From Ancylostoma caninum (Eukaryota > Nematoda > Chromadorea > Rhabditida > Ancylostomatidae): a stretch of DNA of 64,000 nucleotides. Below the pieces are notes generated by a model. It was not told the DNA's origin. It saw only the letters and a program-made list of their open reading frames with translations, and searched no databases. The DNA lies in assembly GCA_037903475.1 (NCBI GenBank), contig JBAJFG010000240.1, positions 868,001-932,000 of the forward strand. Reading direction: 5' to 3'. Of this stretch, positions 45,981-57,690 are shown piece by piece. The position numbers and the translations under genes were made by a program. Positions within the stretch are counted from its first letter, which is position 1, and each line of letters opens with the position of its first letter.

Positions 45981-47451
45981 ATCACTTCCTTAGACGTTCA
46001 TGAATTCTATCATTGCATAAATATGAGCCGATTTTCGCTCCGATTTGTCTAGGAAATCGTGGAAATGGGATTTACTATTCAGTTTATTTACTTTATTTTA
46101 CAATTTACTATTTACTTTATTCATTGCTGCATATGTGGTGGTAATAGGATAGAATAGGATCCCCATAGCTCCCTTGAAGGCTCCTTAGACGCTCTCTTCT
46201 CTGCTCTCTGGGTCCCCCGTTTGATTTGGTTACCCAAAAAATCAGATGACTTTCTTTCTAGTGCAAAAAAAAGAATAAATCTCATTAGGCCCACATATCG
46301 CAACTACCCCCATTAATCCCCATCTGTCAGCTAGCAATCCATGTGCCACGAGCACCTGGAACACTCATTCCGTACAAAAAGTACCTACCAACGTGACTCT
46401 TTCGCTATTTTCAAGTTTTCTAAATGTTTTCCAGATGGCCTCACTTAGAAAGTAGGCACTTCGCAACTGCAGTGGCAGAGAGTGATCGCTTTCTCATGTG
46501 TTGTGTTGAAAAAGGAGCAAAAGAGGAGGAAGACACAGGGCGAGAATTGCTCCTTGGTTTTTTCCACGGAAAATGTCGAAAGAATATTCGAAAAATTCGA
46601 AGCATTCATTCACAATTCGTTGGGTAATTGGAGAAATCGAAAAATTCCCTCACTCACATGTCCAGTTGAGTGAAAAAAAGAATTTTGATATGTTGAATAT
46701 TCAATTGTCCAAAAGAAAATTCGAGTGCCATTGTACAGTGAGGATATCCATGACAACAGCATGAATTAAATATGAAGAGCACGCGAATAGATGGTGATTC
46801 TATCATGGAACAACTCACGCAAAGGCGTTTGAGTGCAAGTGGAATTGAAAAGTAGAAAACCTACGGCTTACAAAGAATAGCGAATTGGAGAGAAACACAA
46901 AGGAAACAACACAAACAAGTACGTAGTGCAGCTAGTTGATAAGAGTCATAAAGTCACAGTAGAGAAAGGATCAGAAAAGAATGAGGCGACGGAACAATGG
47001 CGAAAGGTACAATGCGAGAGAAGGTGTTGAATGAGAAGCCAGAGCAAGAGACAAATTGAAGCTGCTTAGTTACCTCTTCTCCCTAGATTCTATCTGAACT
47101 TCTGATATTCTCCGCTTTATTTTTCTGCGCAGGGCGATCAGGATATCCACGATTTGACGCGAGCTAGGAACGTCATAGCTTCACCTCATGAGTGTTAGTG
47201 GAAGTCCTATGCTTACAGCTAAGTTTCAACGTAAAAAACATTAGTTAATAGTAGAAATGAGAAAATAGTGGTAAATAAAGTATTCGAAACAACTAGAGGA
47301 AAAACATAAACTGGAGAGAAAAGAGAAAGAGGAGAAATGGGGAAGATCAACAAGTTCGAGGGAAGAGAAAAGAAAAGAAATGGAGATGTTTCATGCGATG
47401 GAGGGATAATGAAAAGTGAAGGAAATAAAGGATGTAGGAAAAGTAGAAAGG

Positions 47452-47454
<3 letters not shown>
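45981..47454. other. Non-coding stretch
   Basis: Purine-rich, increasingly GA-rich towards the right. No exon, RNA or repeat with clear edges seen. Confidence 0.35.
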
Positions 47455-47493
<39 letters not shown>

Positions 47494-47551
47494 GGTGGAG
47501 TACAAAGTTATGAATCGTTGAAGTTGAGGGAAGTGTGAGAGAGAGAGTAAA

Positions 47552-47603
<52 letters not shown>

Positions 47604-47645
47604 GATGGAGTACAAAGTTATGATATCAATCGTTGAAGTTGAGGG
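47455..47645 (+). repeat. Duplicated (GA)n microsatellite block
   Basis: Two (GA)n arrays (about 47,455-47,490 and 47,552-47,600) are each followed by the same unit AAACGRTGGAGTACAAAGTTATGA and then TCGTTGAAGTTGAGGGA. A module of about 110 bases is therefore tandemly duplicated. The copies differ by an ATATCA insertion. A further short GA run lies at 47,773-47,788. Confidence 0.85.
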
Positions 47646-48018
47646 ACGTGCAGAGAGACGGCAATATTATTAAAAAGTATTTGAATGAGATACCAAAAAA
47701 GCGGATAAAAAAGAAATTAGGACCGACGAAGAGATAAAGGCAGGGAAAAATGGAAATCATGAACAACAGTAAGAGAGAGAGAGAGAGAAAGCAGAGAAGC
47801 AGGTAGACAGATACATATGTGGGCAGGGATAGGAAGAGCACAAGAAGGAAAATTTTTAAAAAAATATTTTAAAAAAAAGATCTACAGAAAATAGATAATG
47901 AATCATCACCATCAGCTCGGGGAAGGGGGTCAGAATGAAGGGAAAAAACCAATGCCCTAGAAACTCAAGCAAGGTTACACAACGATACAGCTAAAAAATG
48001 GGGAAGTAGACAAAAGCT

Positions 48019-48075
48019 TGGGTCTGGATGCATCGTTGAAACTACCCACAGTAAATATACTGAGGCTGGGTAACA
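48019..48075. repeat. ATGCATC repeat family, partial copy
   Basis: GGATGCATCGTTGAAACTACCCACAGTAAATATACTGAGGCTGGGTAAC shows the GATGCATC...TACCC signature. It is shorter and degenerate. Confidence 0.4.
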
Positions 48076-48980
48076 GTGGGGGGAGGGGTATCAGCACATT
48101 TACCCTGGGCAAAATCTATTATGCATATGGCCCTGGTTAAAAAAAAAACAATGGTCAGTAAAACGAACTGGACAGGGAAAATGGCAGGAGTATACTTTGC
48201 TAAGGCTTTATCACTATATTCTTCTTATTTCAAGAGAAGCTATGTCTTTTTCCCTACTAGTACTCTCGAACAGAAATCAAGGGATACCGAGAACGGGATC
48301 AATTCCCCTTAACATGGAGTCAACACCTGGAAGATCTCGCAGCCCTCCGATTCGAGACCACCTGCGGAGAACTTGAAAAGATTGTTGCAATGGGAGGCAG
48401 TTCCTGTAGCAAGAAACACGTTCCACAAGGAGGCAACAGCTGAGAGGAGGGGTCAATGAATAGCAACGTAGTAACGAAAAAAGGGACAGAAACCTTTGTC
48501 TAAGGACGTAATGCCTGCTCCTGTGGTGTGTCCACAACACGTGCAATAGCCATTTCGTGTCAATTAGTGATGAATTGCTACGGAACGACACCAGATCCAC
48601 GGAACGGAACCTCATCTGACATCGTATGGAACAACGCACAAATTGCAAAGATCGCGCTGAACGCCATTAACTCTTTCGCCGCGTTGTTGCAGTAGAAAAA
48701 AGCGAAACCGGGCTCAGCTCGTGTATAGAAGGGTTTTAATCTCGGAAACAGGAGCCGCTAATAATTGTGAGAAAAAGCAGTTGATGCAGTTGAACGCGGA
48801 AGTGCACGCATCCGGGAATAGATCCGGATTCAATGCGTAGAAAGATGAAAACTTCTGAACAGAGCCCGATGTACTTCAGAATTCCTCTTCGGGCATTGAA
48901 TAAGATGGGTATGCCTTAAAATCTTCGAAATATTCGGGTTGAGTAAGTAAAATTCCTTGCAGTATGGCAGAAAAACAGAA
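48076..48980. other. Non-coding stretch
   Basis: A minus-strand open frame at 48,277-48,648 (123 codons) is Arg/Ser/Leu-rich and unrecognised, with no splice support. Nothing else is seen. Confidence 0.3.
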
Positions 48981-48989
48981 AAACCCAGT

Positions 48990-49090
48990 CTGACAACAAC
49001 AGCTTCCAGCCGGTCTTCCGCGCCGCGCGGTGGTGCGGCGCGGCAGACCAGGCGGCCTGTATTCTGCGATGCAAAAGTGATTGACTGGTA
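48990..49090. repeat. Degenerate relative of the GC-rich MITE at 19,186
   Basis: Shares CTTCCGCG, GTGCGGCGCGGC, ACCAGGC and AAAAGTGATTGACTGGTA with that element. A GCCGCGCGG/CCGCGC-type stem at its centre could fold. Confidence 0.45.
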
Positions 49091-49688
49091 TTGTGGGTAG
49101 CCCCTCATGGCTGCCCTTTTATACCAACTTCACGCCTTTTTCAGCAGTATCTTTCGAAGTGGTCTGACGGAATCAGCTGACCTAACTCCATGTTCGGTTA
49201 CATCTACACCTGTAGATCTAACTTTTTCTAGAAAGCTTCTGAAAGAGTGGAACTGACAACTGCAAGGCTTCTACCTGTTTTTTTTTCTGATTGTCAGCTT
49301 CAGCGTCACCTTTTAGGTTATCATCTATGGAGATCTCGACTTTAATCGCAACATTTTTTGAAGTTGGGTAACTAAACCGGCACCAACTGACAACACATAT
49401 TGCGTCTACATATCTGATCTGCAGAGATAATCGGCAAGAAATTAAAAAATCGCTTCGTGTTCCGAACCATTTCTAGGGCTTACAATATGAGTTCATGATG
49501 CCCGAATTTTTTTCTACCGGGCAAAGTTATGGATTCATACTCCTAATTTGGGATTGAGGTGCTCCATATTGCGGACAACGTCAATAATGGTAGGTGAATT
49601 CTTACAGTTCCTTCCGTACTTACTATCTAGAGCCATAATTTTCCTTGTATTATAATATTTGCTACTGGATGATTAAGATTTTTTTCAG

Positions 49689-50043
49689 GGCATACACTAT
49701 GTACCAGCCGTCCTTTTCGAAGATTCAAAAAAGGTGGAATATCCAAAATATGTGCAAGCCAAGGAAAATTCTCATGGCGACGTATTTTTGGGCAAATCAA
49801 ACAGCTCATAACTCCTTCGTGCAGGCCTTCGCGAAAAGAAAAGTACAAATATTTAAGTCATCAAAACTGACAAAGAAACATATACAGGCCATGGAAAAAG
49901 CTTCTATCGAGAGCGGAGTTAGGCGGAATCTCTCAAAATTGGGATACCTCAATTCAATTATTCATTTGTTCACTCGTTCAAATGCACCAAGGCTTCTCCC
50001 AGCAGAATTTCCTATGATATATGAACAGATAGAACCATGGTAA
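49689..50043 (+). CDS. Candidate 3' exon, reading frame unresolved
   Basis: Preceded by a strong acceptor (GATTTTTTTCAG). All three forward frames stay open for at least 40 codons. One runs 118 codons to TAA at 50,041 and ends YEQIEPW. Another begins GIHYVPAVLFEDSKKVEYPK and stops at about 49,811. It may be the last exon of the gene starting at 35,992, whose open donor is phase 1. The frame that fits phase 1 is the third one (HTLCTSRPFRRF). Family not recognised. Confidence 0.35.
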
Positions 50044-50739
50044 ATGACTCGACTTTACAACCTTACCGTGGATAAACCCATTTTTGAATCCGTTCTTCTG
50101 TGAAAAATTCAGGATGGCTAATCTGTCACAAGAAAGATTAAATGAATAGCACATGGGATTTTTCCGTTTTGAAGATACCCCCTCACCGATATCTCTAGGC
50201 TAGCATCTAGATCATCTACAAAACCCATTTAACAGCGGTTTCACTCCTTACTCATAGTTGGAGGAAGCCAAGAACCATATAAGGAAGGCAAATCTGCAAA
50301 AATAGACCACGCAGTGCTGGTTTCTCTTAAAATCCCGGAGGGTAAAGGAATTCTCTCCATCTTAGGGTAGATCTCTTTAAAAAATGAGTCAAAATTTTTG
50401 AAAGTTACTGGGAGACGCTACGATTGGAGCAGAAAATACAAATGAGGCAGGATACGTTCACAAAAACTCCAAAGAAAATTACGTACGTACATACCTGTTA
50501 CTTACGGAACTGACACCTGAGCACTACTACATCGCCGATTTTCGACCTCTTGCGGAAGTCACAGTTGCGTACCTTCGAAGTCCCTGTGAATGAGCCGATT
50601 TATACGAAACAACTCCTTGAATGGAGCACTGAGTGACGCCGACCGCACCTTCCTCTTATTTACATAGTGACCAAGTTTCCAAGACACCAGACATGGACAT
50701 AGCAATGGAGAAGGGCCAAAAAGGCTCCAAATCCAACGC
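50044..50739. other. Non-coding stretch
   Basis: No exon, repeat or RNA gene that I can support. Confidence 0.35.
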
Positions 50740-51114
50740 ATGCATTGTTTAGATTCGTTAGATGCTGTACGTGAATCTTTGGTGATAATTGCTTCTATTA
50801 GAGGGCAATGCCTTTGTCAGGTTCAATTACCCAAGTATGAATATGGCGTTAGAAACGCTCTTTCTGTTATAGTGATGCATTTCCACAGTACTAAAAAGAG
50901 GAAAAGAGAGCTAGCAGAGGTTTCAGGAGAACAAAAGGGCTGTAAAATGACAAAAACACTAAAAGTTCCCCGTAAACAAGAAAAAACAAGAAGCTCCTCA
51001 AATTGCCTTCAGAAGGAAGTACAGGATTCTTCAATATTGCACTACAGAATGAATCAGATTCGCATCCTCCCATTTATGGAAAGGTCGCACTCTGAGAAGA
51101 TCCGTTACACGTGA
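50740..51114 (+). CDS. Unsupported open frame, 124 codons
   Basis: Begins MHCLDSLDAV and contains a Lys/Arg-rich middle (TKKRKRELAEVSGEQKG). Composition is protein-like, and there are no stops for 124 codons in AT-rich DNA. There is no acceptor or donor evidence, no recognised motif and no neighbour of the same kind. It could be an exon or a chance frame. Confidence 0.2.
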   Translation: MHCLDSLDAVRESLVIIASIRGQCLCQVQLPKYEYGVRNALSVIVMHFHSTKKRKRELAEVSGEQKGCKMTKTLKVPRKQEKTRSSSNCLQKEVQDSSILHYRMNQIRILPFMERSHSEKIRYT

Positions 51115-51630
51115 AGCGTCACGCTGTGCATCATTCTCTTTCTTTAATAGTTCCACGAATCTGTGAAGTTCCGGAGAGCATCACCTCCAGAAGCGTTCAC
51201 ATGTTCTTAAGAACAACTAGGAACAAAGAGTCATCAAAAGGGTGAAGACGTGTTCAAGACATGTTTATTCCTGTAATGGTCATAAAGTCCAGACGTCTTG
51301 CACTGTGAAACAGACTATGCACACTACGAACAAAGCCTTTGCTGCTGTAAGGGTTAGAGCGCAACACTGCAAGAGTAATCTACTGTGGCAAAGTTCACCT
51401 TCTTTCTATAGACAGGTGCGAGTTAACCCGGGCTTCACACCATGCCTTAGGACTGAACTCAATGATGAATGCCACCGTAGAGCGAAGTATTTTGGAAAAA
51501 TGGTAACAAATGAAGGAAACGTTCCTGAAGAGGCAGTAGATGCTCCATGATTTAGTCTAAAGACATGGATAAGAAAAAAGCAAAGTAAAATACAATAATT
51601 ACTTAAGCAATATAAAAGTTGAACCGAGAG

Positions 51631-51749
51631 GACCGCATGCATCATTAAGATTACCCAGGGTAAACGCGTTAAATGCCCCATATTCATCCATCGTTAGCAT
51701 TGGTATCAACACGTTCAACCCGGATAATCTCAATGATGCATCATCCAGG
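51631..51749. repeat. ATGCATC palindromic repeat, near-complete copy
   Basis: Left: GCATGCATCATTAAGATTACCCAGGGTAAACGCGTT. Right, on the other strand, the same order of GATGCATCATTGAGATTATCCGGGTTGAACGTGTT. The two arms, each about 40 bases, are inverted around a spacer of about 35 bases. This is the clearest member of the family. Confidence 0.7.
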
Positions 51750-51989
51750 CGCTGAGCGGTGGCAGTCGCAGAATATTCTTCCGGGTGGACTGCCTGACTG
51801 GTGGAAAAAAGAACTTCCCAGCAGTAAAAATGGAACAGCACCCGAAAATTTAGGTAATACTCTTGACTAGTACTAAAGTACTGTAAATGTATTAAAATAC
51901 TCCATGAAATAATTTAATTAATGAAGATAACTGTCTAAAAATCTATGAGGCATTGAAATTGAGTAATTGAGAAAATACTTACCTCAGTT

Positions 51990-52135
51990 ACTAAAATAAG
52001 CTAACAGCTTAACATACTGAGACGCTTACCAGCATACTAACCGTAACATACCACCATGGCAACATACTAACAACATAACATAGCGTAACATACTAGCAAA
52101 TACCAACATACTTACCTATATAGCAACTATCTCCT
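51990..52135. repeat. Degenerate AACATACTA repeat
   Basis: Repeated TAACATACT / CAACATACTAAC / AGCATACTAACCGTAACATAC units with irregular spacing over about 145 bases. Low complexity, non-coding. Confidence 0.55.
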
Positions 52136-52483
52136 CCCCCCTCCCCTGCCGCAACTCCACAGTCCTACGTCTTAGAGCTACTATTTAAACGCGAATAAAT
52201 TTATTTAAATGCAAATCCGAAGCAGACTAAATGGTTATGATGGTGTTTCGCATTATTATGTCAGCATATTTTACATTTAATGGAGTTTTAATACATTTAC
52301 ATGATGGAAAGTAAAACATTTGTCCCGATTTCCATATCATTATACTTCCACGCCATCTGCCACAATTTGCTGGTCACGGCTAGACCATAAGAAGTCACAC
52401 CGTAACACGTAATTCGATTAGGGGACCTAGTCGTTTTTCAGCGGCCATCCATGGTCAAACGGTTTCACTTCAAATTAACAACA

Positions 52484-53029
52484 TTAGTATCGTTTCCAAA
52501 TTAGTCCGATGCTCGCTACAGATACCATCCAGAAACACGATGAATTCTGAGAAAATCTGGGAAAAAAATTGACCAACTTTGCCTGCGGCAATCTTTTTGA
52601 GTCCATGAAAATATCACGTGAAAAGCATGCGATTACCCCACCTAATATAGTCCATTTCATCGGGAAAGATTGTTGGAGAAGTGGCAGAGAGAAAAAAAGC
52701 GCGGGAAAGTTCACAAGGATCTGAGAGGGTGGAGAGAAAAATAGGCATTGTACACGACTACTCAGCAATCGTCGCATTTGAAACAGACCATCTCTTCCAC
52801 GGTCACTTTTAAACCGGACAGTTTTGTCTGGATTTTTTCTAGAAAACCAGGAAAATTTTACACCGCCAATTTTGCAGGATTTTTTTTCTGTAAAATTGTC
52901 TGCCAGTGCGGAATTACCGGTCGCGAAGTCAAGATAGGTAGAGAAAAAATTGTCTCGAATTAATCTCGAACAAGGACACATTGCAAGGAAACTGAAATGA
53001 CTTTGAAGGTTTTGTCTAGAAATGCACAA
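52484..53029 (-). CDS. Long uncharacterised open frame, 181 codons
   Basis: A single uninterrupted minus-strand frame from ATG to TAG-type stop, 181 codons. That is long for AT-rich intergenic DNA. Composition is Phe/Ser/Arg-rich (FFSPPSQ, FSLPLLQQSF) with no motif I know and no flanking splice pattern. It could be a transposon fragment, a single-exon orphan gene or a chance frame. Confidence 0.2.
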   Translation of the reverse strand: MCISRQNLQSHFSFLAMCPCSRLIRDNFFSTYLDFATGNSALADNFTEKKSCKIGGVKFSWFSRKNPDKTVRFKSDRGRDGLFQMRRLLSSRVQCLFFSPPSQILVNFPALFFSLPLLQQSFPMKWTILGGVIACFSRDIFMDSKRLPQAKLVNFFPRFSQNSSCFWMVSVASIGLIWKRY

Positions 53030-54470
53030 AACGTCAAATTACAAATTAGGGATAGAAGGGTGGTCTTCCTATCATTTACGAAAATGAAGTTAACCTTGGT
53101 GGTTTTTTCCCGCAAATGCACTAAAATTTGAATTAAACCTGGTGACCAGAAAGTTCTGTGCAGTGCGAGATGAAACGCTGCAACAACGAGAAAATTTGCT
53201 TAATAGTCCTTGAAAATTCTGGACGAATGATAAAAAGTGCATATTGTGTCTCTATGATGAATTCTGCCTGTACTTCTACAGTTTTCACAACAAATCACCA
53301 GTGAACCTGGGAGAAATGGGTGAGAGCTAGAAAATATGGTTCCTGTGACCTTGATGAGTAGGTAGCGTGCGCCAATTACCCATAAGCGATAAAGAGTTGA
53401 CCGATATAGAGCAATGGTTGGATGGATATTGATCACTGAGTTCATAACGGACCAAAAAGCTTCCAAATAAACACGAAAAAATTAGAAAAAAAGTACAAGG
53501 AAAAACGAAATTGTGGTTCAAAAACTCACCGGTGAATAGCACAATCCCGTTTCCAGCATGCAAAAGATAGTTATCGATCAGTGGCCAAAGTTTTTTCAAC
53601 GAGACTTATGCAAAAACGTCTTTTACTGTGAAAATTAATTGGAGAAGTATCAGCCGGTACTAGATGTCAAACATGAAATAAGCAGTGTAGAAGTACGTAA
53701 GGAAGAGGACAAGTGGTTCCACTCAAGGGTTTCCAGGGATAATTTCCGGCACAAAAGTTCTTGGAATTTTTTAAGGGATCGTCGACATTCTTCTCACTCC
53801 GCTTTTGTGCCACCTTATAAAGCGTATCGTTCTGATTGCAAATGACTAGTTATGCGCCTCCCAATCTTACGAACACTGCTCAATTCGCCCACACAAATGT
53901 TAAACAAATTTCGACTTTTCCGTTATCCGAAGGGCCACTATACATGGAAAAAATCCGAATCTTACAAAGAACCTTACCGTAAAAGTCGTTCTACGAGAAC
54001 AAGGTTATAATAGAGACCTCTCAGTGAAAGTTCTAACTACATGTTTTTTTTTCACCTCCATAAAAAGTGATTTTCGAAGTCTCGAACAGATTTTCGGGAA
54101 GGATAGCACCTTATTTAGAGCCAGCTAAGGAGTAAAGAGCAAATCTCGTATTGTCTGAGCTACCATTGGTCATTGAGCTCATGAGAGTGGCTTCGATCAG
54201 CTGCTATAGCGGCACTTCGAATGGTGCGCTGGAAGTTTTACGGCAAGCATGTAGTGGATAATATACTTATCGATTGAAACGAAAGTTTTCTACTTATGGC
54301 AGGACATTTAACAACGTTTTTTTTTGGATGAATTATGACTAGAAATGCAACACGAACCATGGAGAAAAGCTGCGGTTTATTACAGAATACCTTCAGAAGA
54401 ACAACTTTAAAATGAGCGAGTACAGATGAACTCACTGTCAGTTCGTGAGGAGCCCCTGTTTTTTCCTAGA
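53030..54470. other. Non-coding stretch
   Basis: Nothing with splice support or repeat structure seen. Confidence 0.35.
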
Positions 54471-54471
54471 G

Positions 54472-54535
54472 AGCCCGGATGCATCATTAACTTACCCCTG
54501 GTAAACTTCTTAACGCATCCAAATTTAGACTTCAG
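54472..54535. repeat. ATGCATC repeat family, half copy
   Basis: CCCGGATGCATCATTAACTTACCCCTGGTAAACTTCTTAACGCATCC corresponds to one arm of the element at 51,631. Confidence 0.5.
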
Positions 54536-54810
54536 CCAGAAATCGTCAGCATGTAAACCCATATGGGAGGTTGTCATACCCAGCAGCTACACAAGGGTAA
54601 TCAATCGTACCTTTAGATACGAGATTACATAGAAAATATTGGAGAAAATTACATCCAGAAGTAATCTGAGAGCACTTCGTTCAGGATACCAGCTGATCGT
54701 GGATCTTTTATAGGAGTGAAAAAGACGAGAAAAAGCTGACGGAAGATAGATAAAATGCGCTAAATCCCATGTCAAACAGGATGACGTCACGCTGGTCGCT
54801 TCAGCAGAGG

Positions 54811-54885
54811 CGGAGCAATGGTGTAACTGGTAACCTACAGGATTAGGGTTCGAGTGAGTCACTGACCCGGTTCAATTCACGGATA
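54811..54885 (+). repeat. tRNA-like sequence (possible tRNA-derived fragment)
   Basis: TGGTGTAACTGG matches the box A pattern. GGTTCAATTCA, 49 bases later, resembles box B, and an extra GGTTCGAG lies between. Acceptor-stem pairing is poor, so I treat it as a pseudo-tRNA or tRNA-derived repeat. It is not related to units A and B of the composite element. Confidence 0.3.
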
Positions 54886-57660
54886 ATAGTCACGGGTTTG
54901 AATACAAATCCTCTCGGTGTTAGGTCCTGGTTAGTATTATCTGCTGGTTTAAAGGCGGAATAAAATTGAAAGGGGAGAAAAGCAGGACAAAGGATAGCAG
55001 AGAAAAAGTTGAACTAGGCAGCTGGGGATTCAAACCAGAAGAAAAAACTGAAAACACACTCGAGAAAATAAAATATCCTGAAAATTGCCATAGACGGTTA
55101 ACTAAAAGAGCAAATGGGATGTAAAAATTAGAAAAAAAAGAAAACAAAGCGCCGATTACTTCCTTAGAGTTGCAAAAAGCAAAGCTCATAGAAAATAGTG
55201 GAACCAGATGTCCGGAGAATAGCGACATACGGGAAAATTGACCAGTAGATCAAAGATCATCGCCTTTCTCGATCAGCTCGAGAATATTTTACTGAAGAAA
55301 AAACCAAAAATTCTGGTTACAAGTCTACTCACGGACAACTGATACTTTTATACCTCAACAATCGAAAAGAAAATTATCACACGTGATCCTCTAGGAGTGC
55401 CGTCTTAAAAATACTTTCATCATTGTTTCCGGATGTCCTTGTCATCTGGTACTCTGCCCTTGATGATTACATACGTAATCGTGATGTGAAGGATGTTAAT
55501 CATTCACGACATGCCCACGATAGTTTATGTTTTGTTCACTACCTGATCATAGTCCTATGTGACATTGAGGTTTTTTTTTTCGAGGATTATCATCAATCGT
55601 GGAGAAGTTCGAAAATTGTTGTGATCCATACCGAAACCTTGTTATTTTTTTCAGGATCACTGCCAACAAAACTGTTTCTCGGAAATTTCATTCCTGATTA
55701 TCAGGTAGAACCGGAATGCTGTAGCTACGCTATTCTCACTACACAGTGCTTTCACAATCGTGGGGACACCCGAATTTTTGCTGTAGCGAGCTTCATTGTG
55801 GGCCAATCGATCTGATTTTTCCTCCATTCAATTCAGGATGTGAAGTAACCTCTAGAGACCTATTATTAATTAACAGGTTGTTATCCTTCTATTGATGTTA
55901 GTCCATCTAAGGGTAGGAACGAAACGGACAATTTATTTTATTTTTTAGTTCTATTCTTTTATATTTTATATGTTTATACTTGTTATCATCGATATATGAG
56001 ATTTTTATAGAGAAAGATAGAAAACCAGTGCTTCAAAATTATGGGGACACTTGAACTTGATGAAACTTGATGATTTACCCAGAATACGAAAAATAGAAGG
56101 GCAGTTGTCACTGGCGATTTACTCCCTATTCAGTGCTAATGCAAATCTTTGGCTCTTTAAACCTATGAAGATGTTCCAGAAGAGGTTCGGCCCAAAATTG
56201 CGCTCTAAAGATTTTCAGCATAAGAAGAGAAGAAGCAATAAGCAAGAATCCATCTACATCGGAACTTCCGCAGTAGAATAATGAGCGCACAGAAATCGAA
56301 AGCCAGCAGCAAAAGTTATGTACTAGTGCTAGCACTAGTCGACTAATGTTCTCCTCACCGCCGCAACAATAGCGGGTTTCGGCCGGAATTTTGAATCAGA
56401 CACCGCTTTTCTTTCAAACCCCACCGACGCTGATCGAAGAATCACTGCTGGTGGTGCGTGTTTCATCGACGCATGAATATGCGATTTACATTTCGCTGCT
56501 CTATTGAAAGTGCGCTTGGAACGTGGACATCGCGTCTGTACATGCTTCTGTACAACACTTTCGGAAGGCCTTTACGACTTCTGAGCGCATTTTGTGCGGC
56601 TGTACAAAGTCAATAACTAAATAGGTAATAAATTAACCAACAAGCACAGATAATAAATCAAATATGTATAAAAATACTTTAGAGGATCTCGGAATATTCC
56701 AGCAAAAAAAAATCAAGTGGTCTTAAATAATCTATCGCTTTTTCAAGCGATCGCTCAACAAATTCCGTTAAAGGCACCACCCATGAACACTTTCGGCCCT
56801 CAAATCCTCACTTTTCCAAGAGCTCTAGCTCTAGCATAGTCCTCATACAACAAGAGCAGCAAAATTGACCTGCATTCAGCTCAGTAACAAGTATTCCTGC
56901 ATGCCTGCGCTCACTTTCAACGAGTTACCGCTCGTGCTAAACGCCGCGCGTTTCTTTTGTTGTGTGACGCGTTGAGGGATCAGCTGTTTTTCTTCAGCCA
57001 TCGTAAAATTCGCAACACTTTTAGCTTCATTGCAGGTTCTTTTGGTAATCTTTTTTAAGTTTTTGGTGGTTTTTGTAAAATACGGACCCTTCTCATAAGT
57101 ATTCTACGCTATTTATAGCTGTTTAGTCAGCTAGTTTTTGTCAAAAATCAACTTTCCAAAGACTTCTTCTCCGTTAGGGAATTCCATGATGTTTTGATTT
57201 TCAAATCACGTCTCTGTTAATTGATACACATTTTCCAACGATTATTTCCTTTGGTAAGGCGAGAAAAGGCTGCAGTTCAGAAACATATAACTGATTGAAG
57301 GTCTAGCAGATAAGAAGAGCGATTTCATCGATCTTCTGGTATTCTCCAGAATACGCTGAAATATAATTTATTTACTGATACACTCAAGGTGCGCAAGCCA
57401 AGTAAAGGCGTGAAACTGAAACAAAAAGAAAATTTAACCTTAACATGCAGTGATCAGTAGAAAAAACAGGAATGGGTGAGAATAATGGTGAGATTTACCA
57501 GTAGAGGGGGAGGGACCAAGTACCACTGAGTTTCTGTCACAACCTATTCCAAGAATAAATTGACGTAATAATAATTGAAAAGAAATTTTCCGTACGTGTT
57601 GCCCTGAAGGCGACGCTATAGAACACCGTCGGAATGAAATATTTCTGATCAATTTATTCA
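54886..57660. other. Mostly non-coding; one weak exon candidate at 55,655-55,704
   Basis: At 55,655-55,704 a 50-base stretch with a strong acceptor (ATTTTTTTCAG) and donor-like CAG/GTAGAA reads SLPTKLFLGNFIPDYQ. It is isolated and unrecognised. The rest shows no gene. Confidence 0.3.
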
Positions 57661-57690
57661 TTTACCCATTTATTTATTTATTTATTTCTG
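57661..57690. repeat. (TTTA)n tract
   Basis: ATTTATTTATTTATTT followed by CTGCTCCCAGAGCCGCGC. It belongs to the set of TTTA tracts scattered across the window. Confidence 0.6.

Noticed and set aside
45519..45985. Overlapping frames of 72-131 codons on both strands
   Set aside because: They run through the inverted-repeat element at 45,802-45,916. There is no splice or motif support.
48277..48648. 123-codon minus-strand frame
   Set aside because: Composition is unlike a folded protein. No motif or splice site; probably chance.
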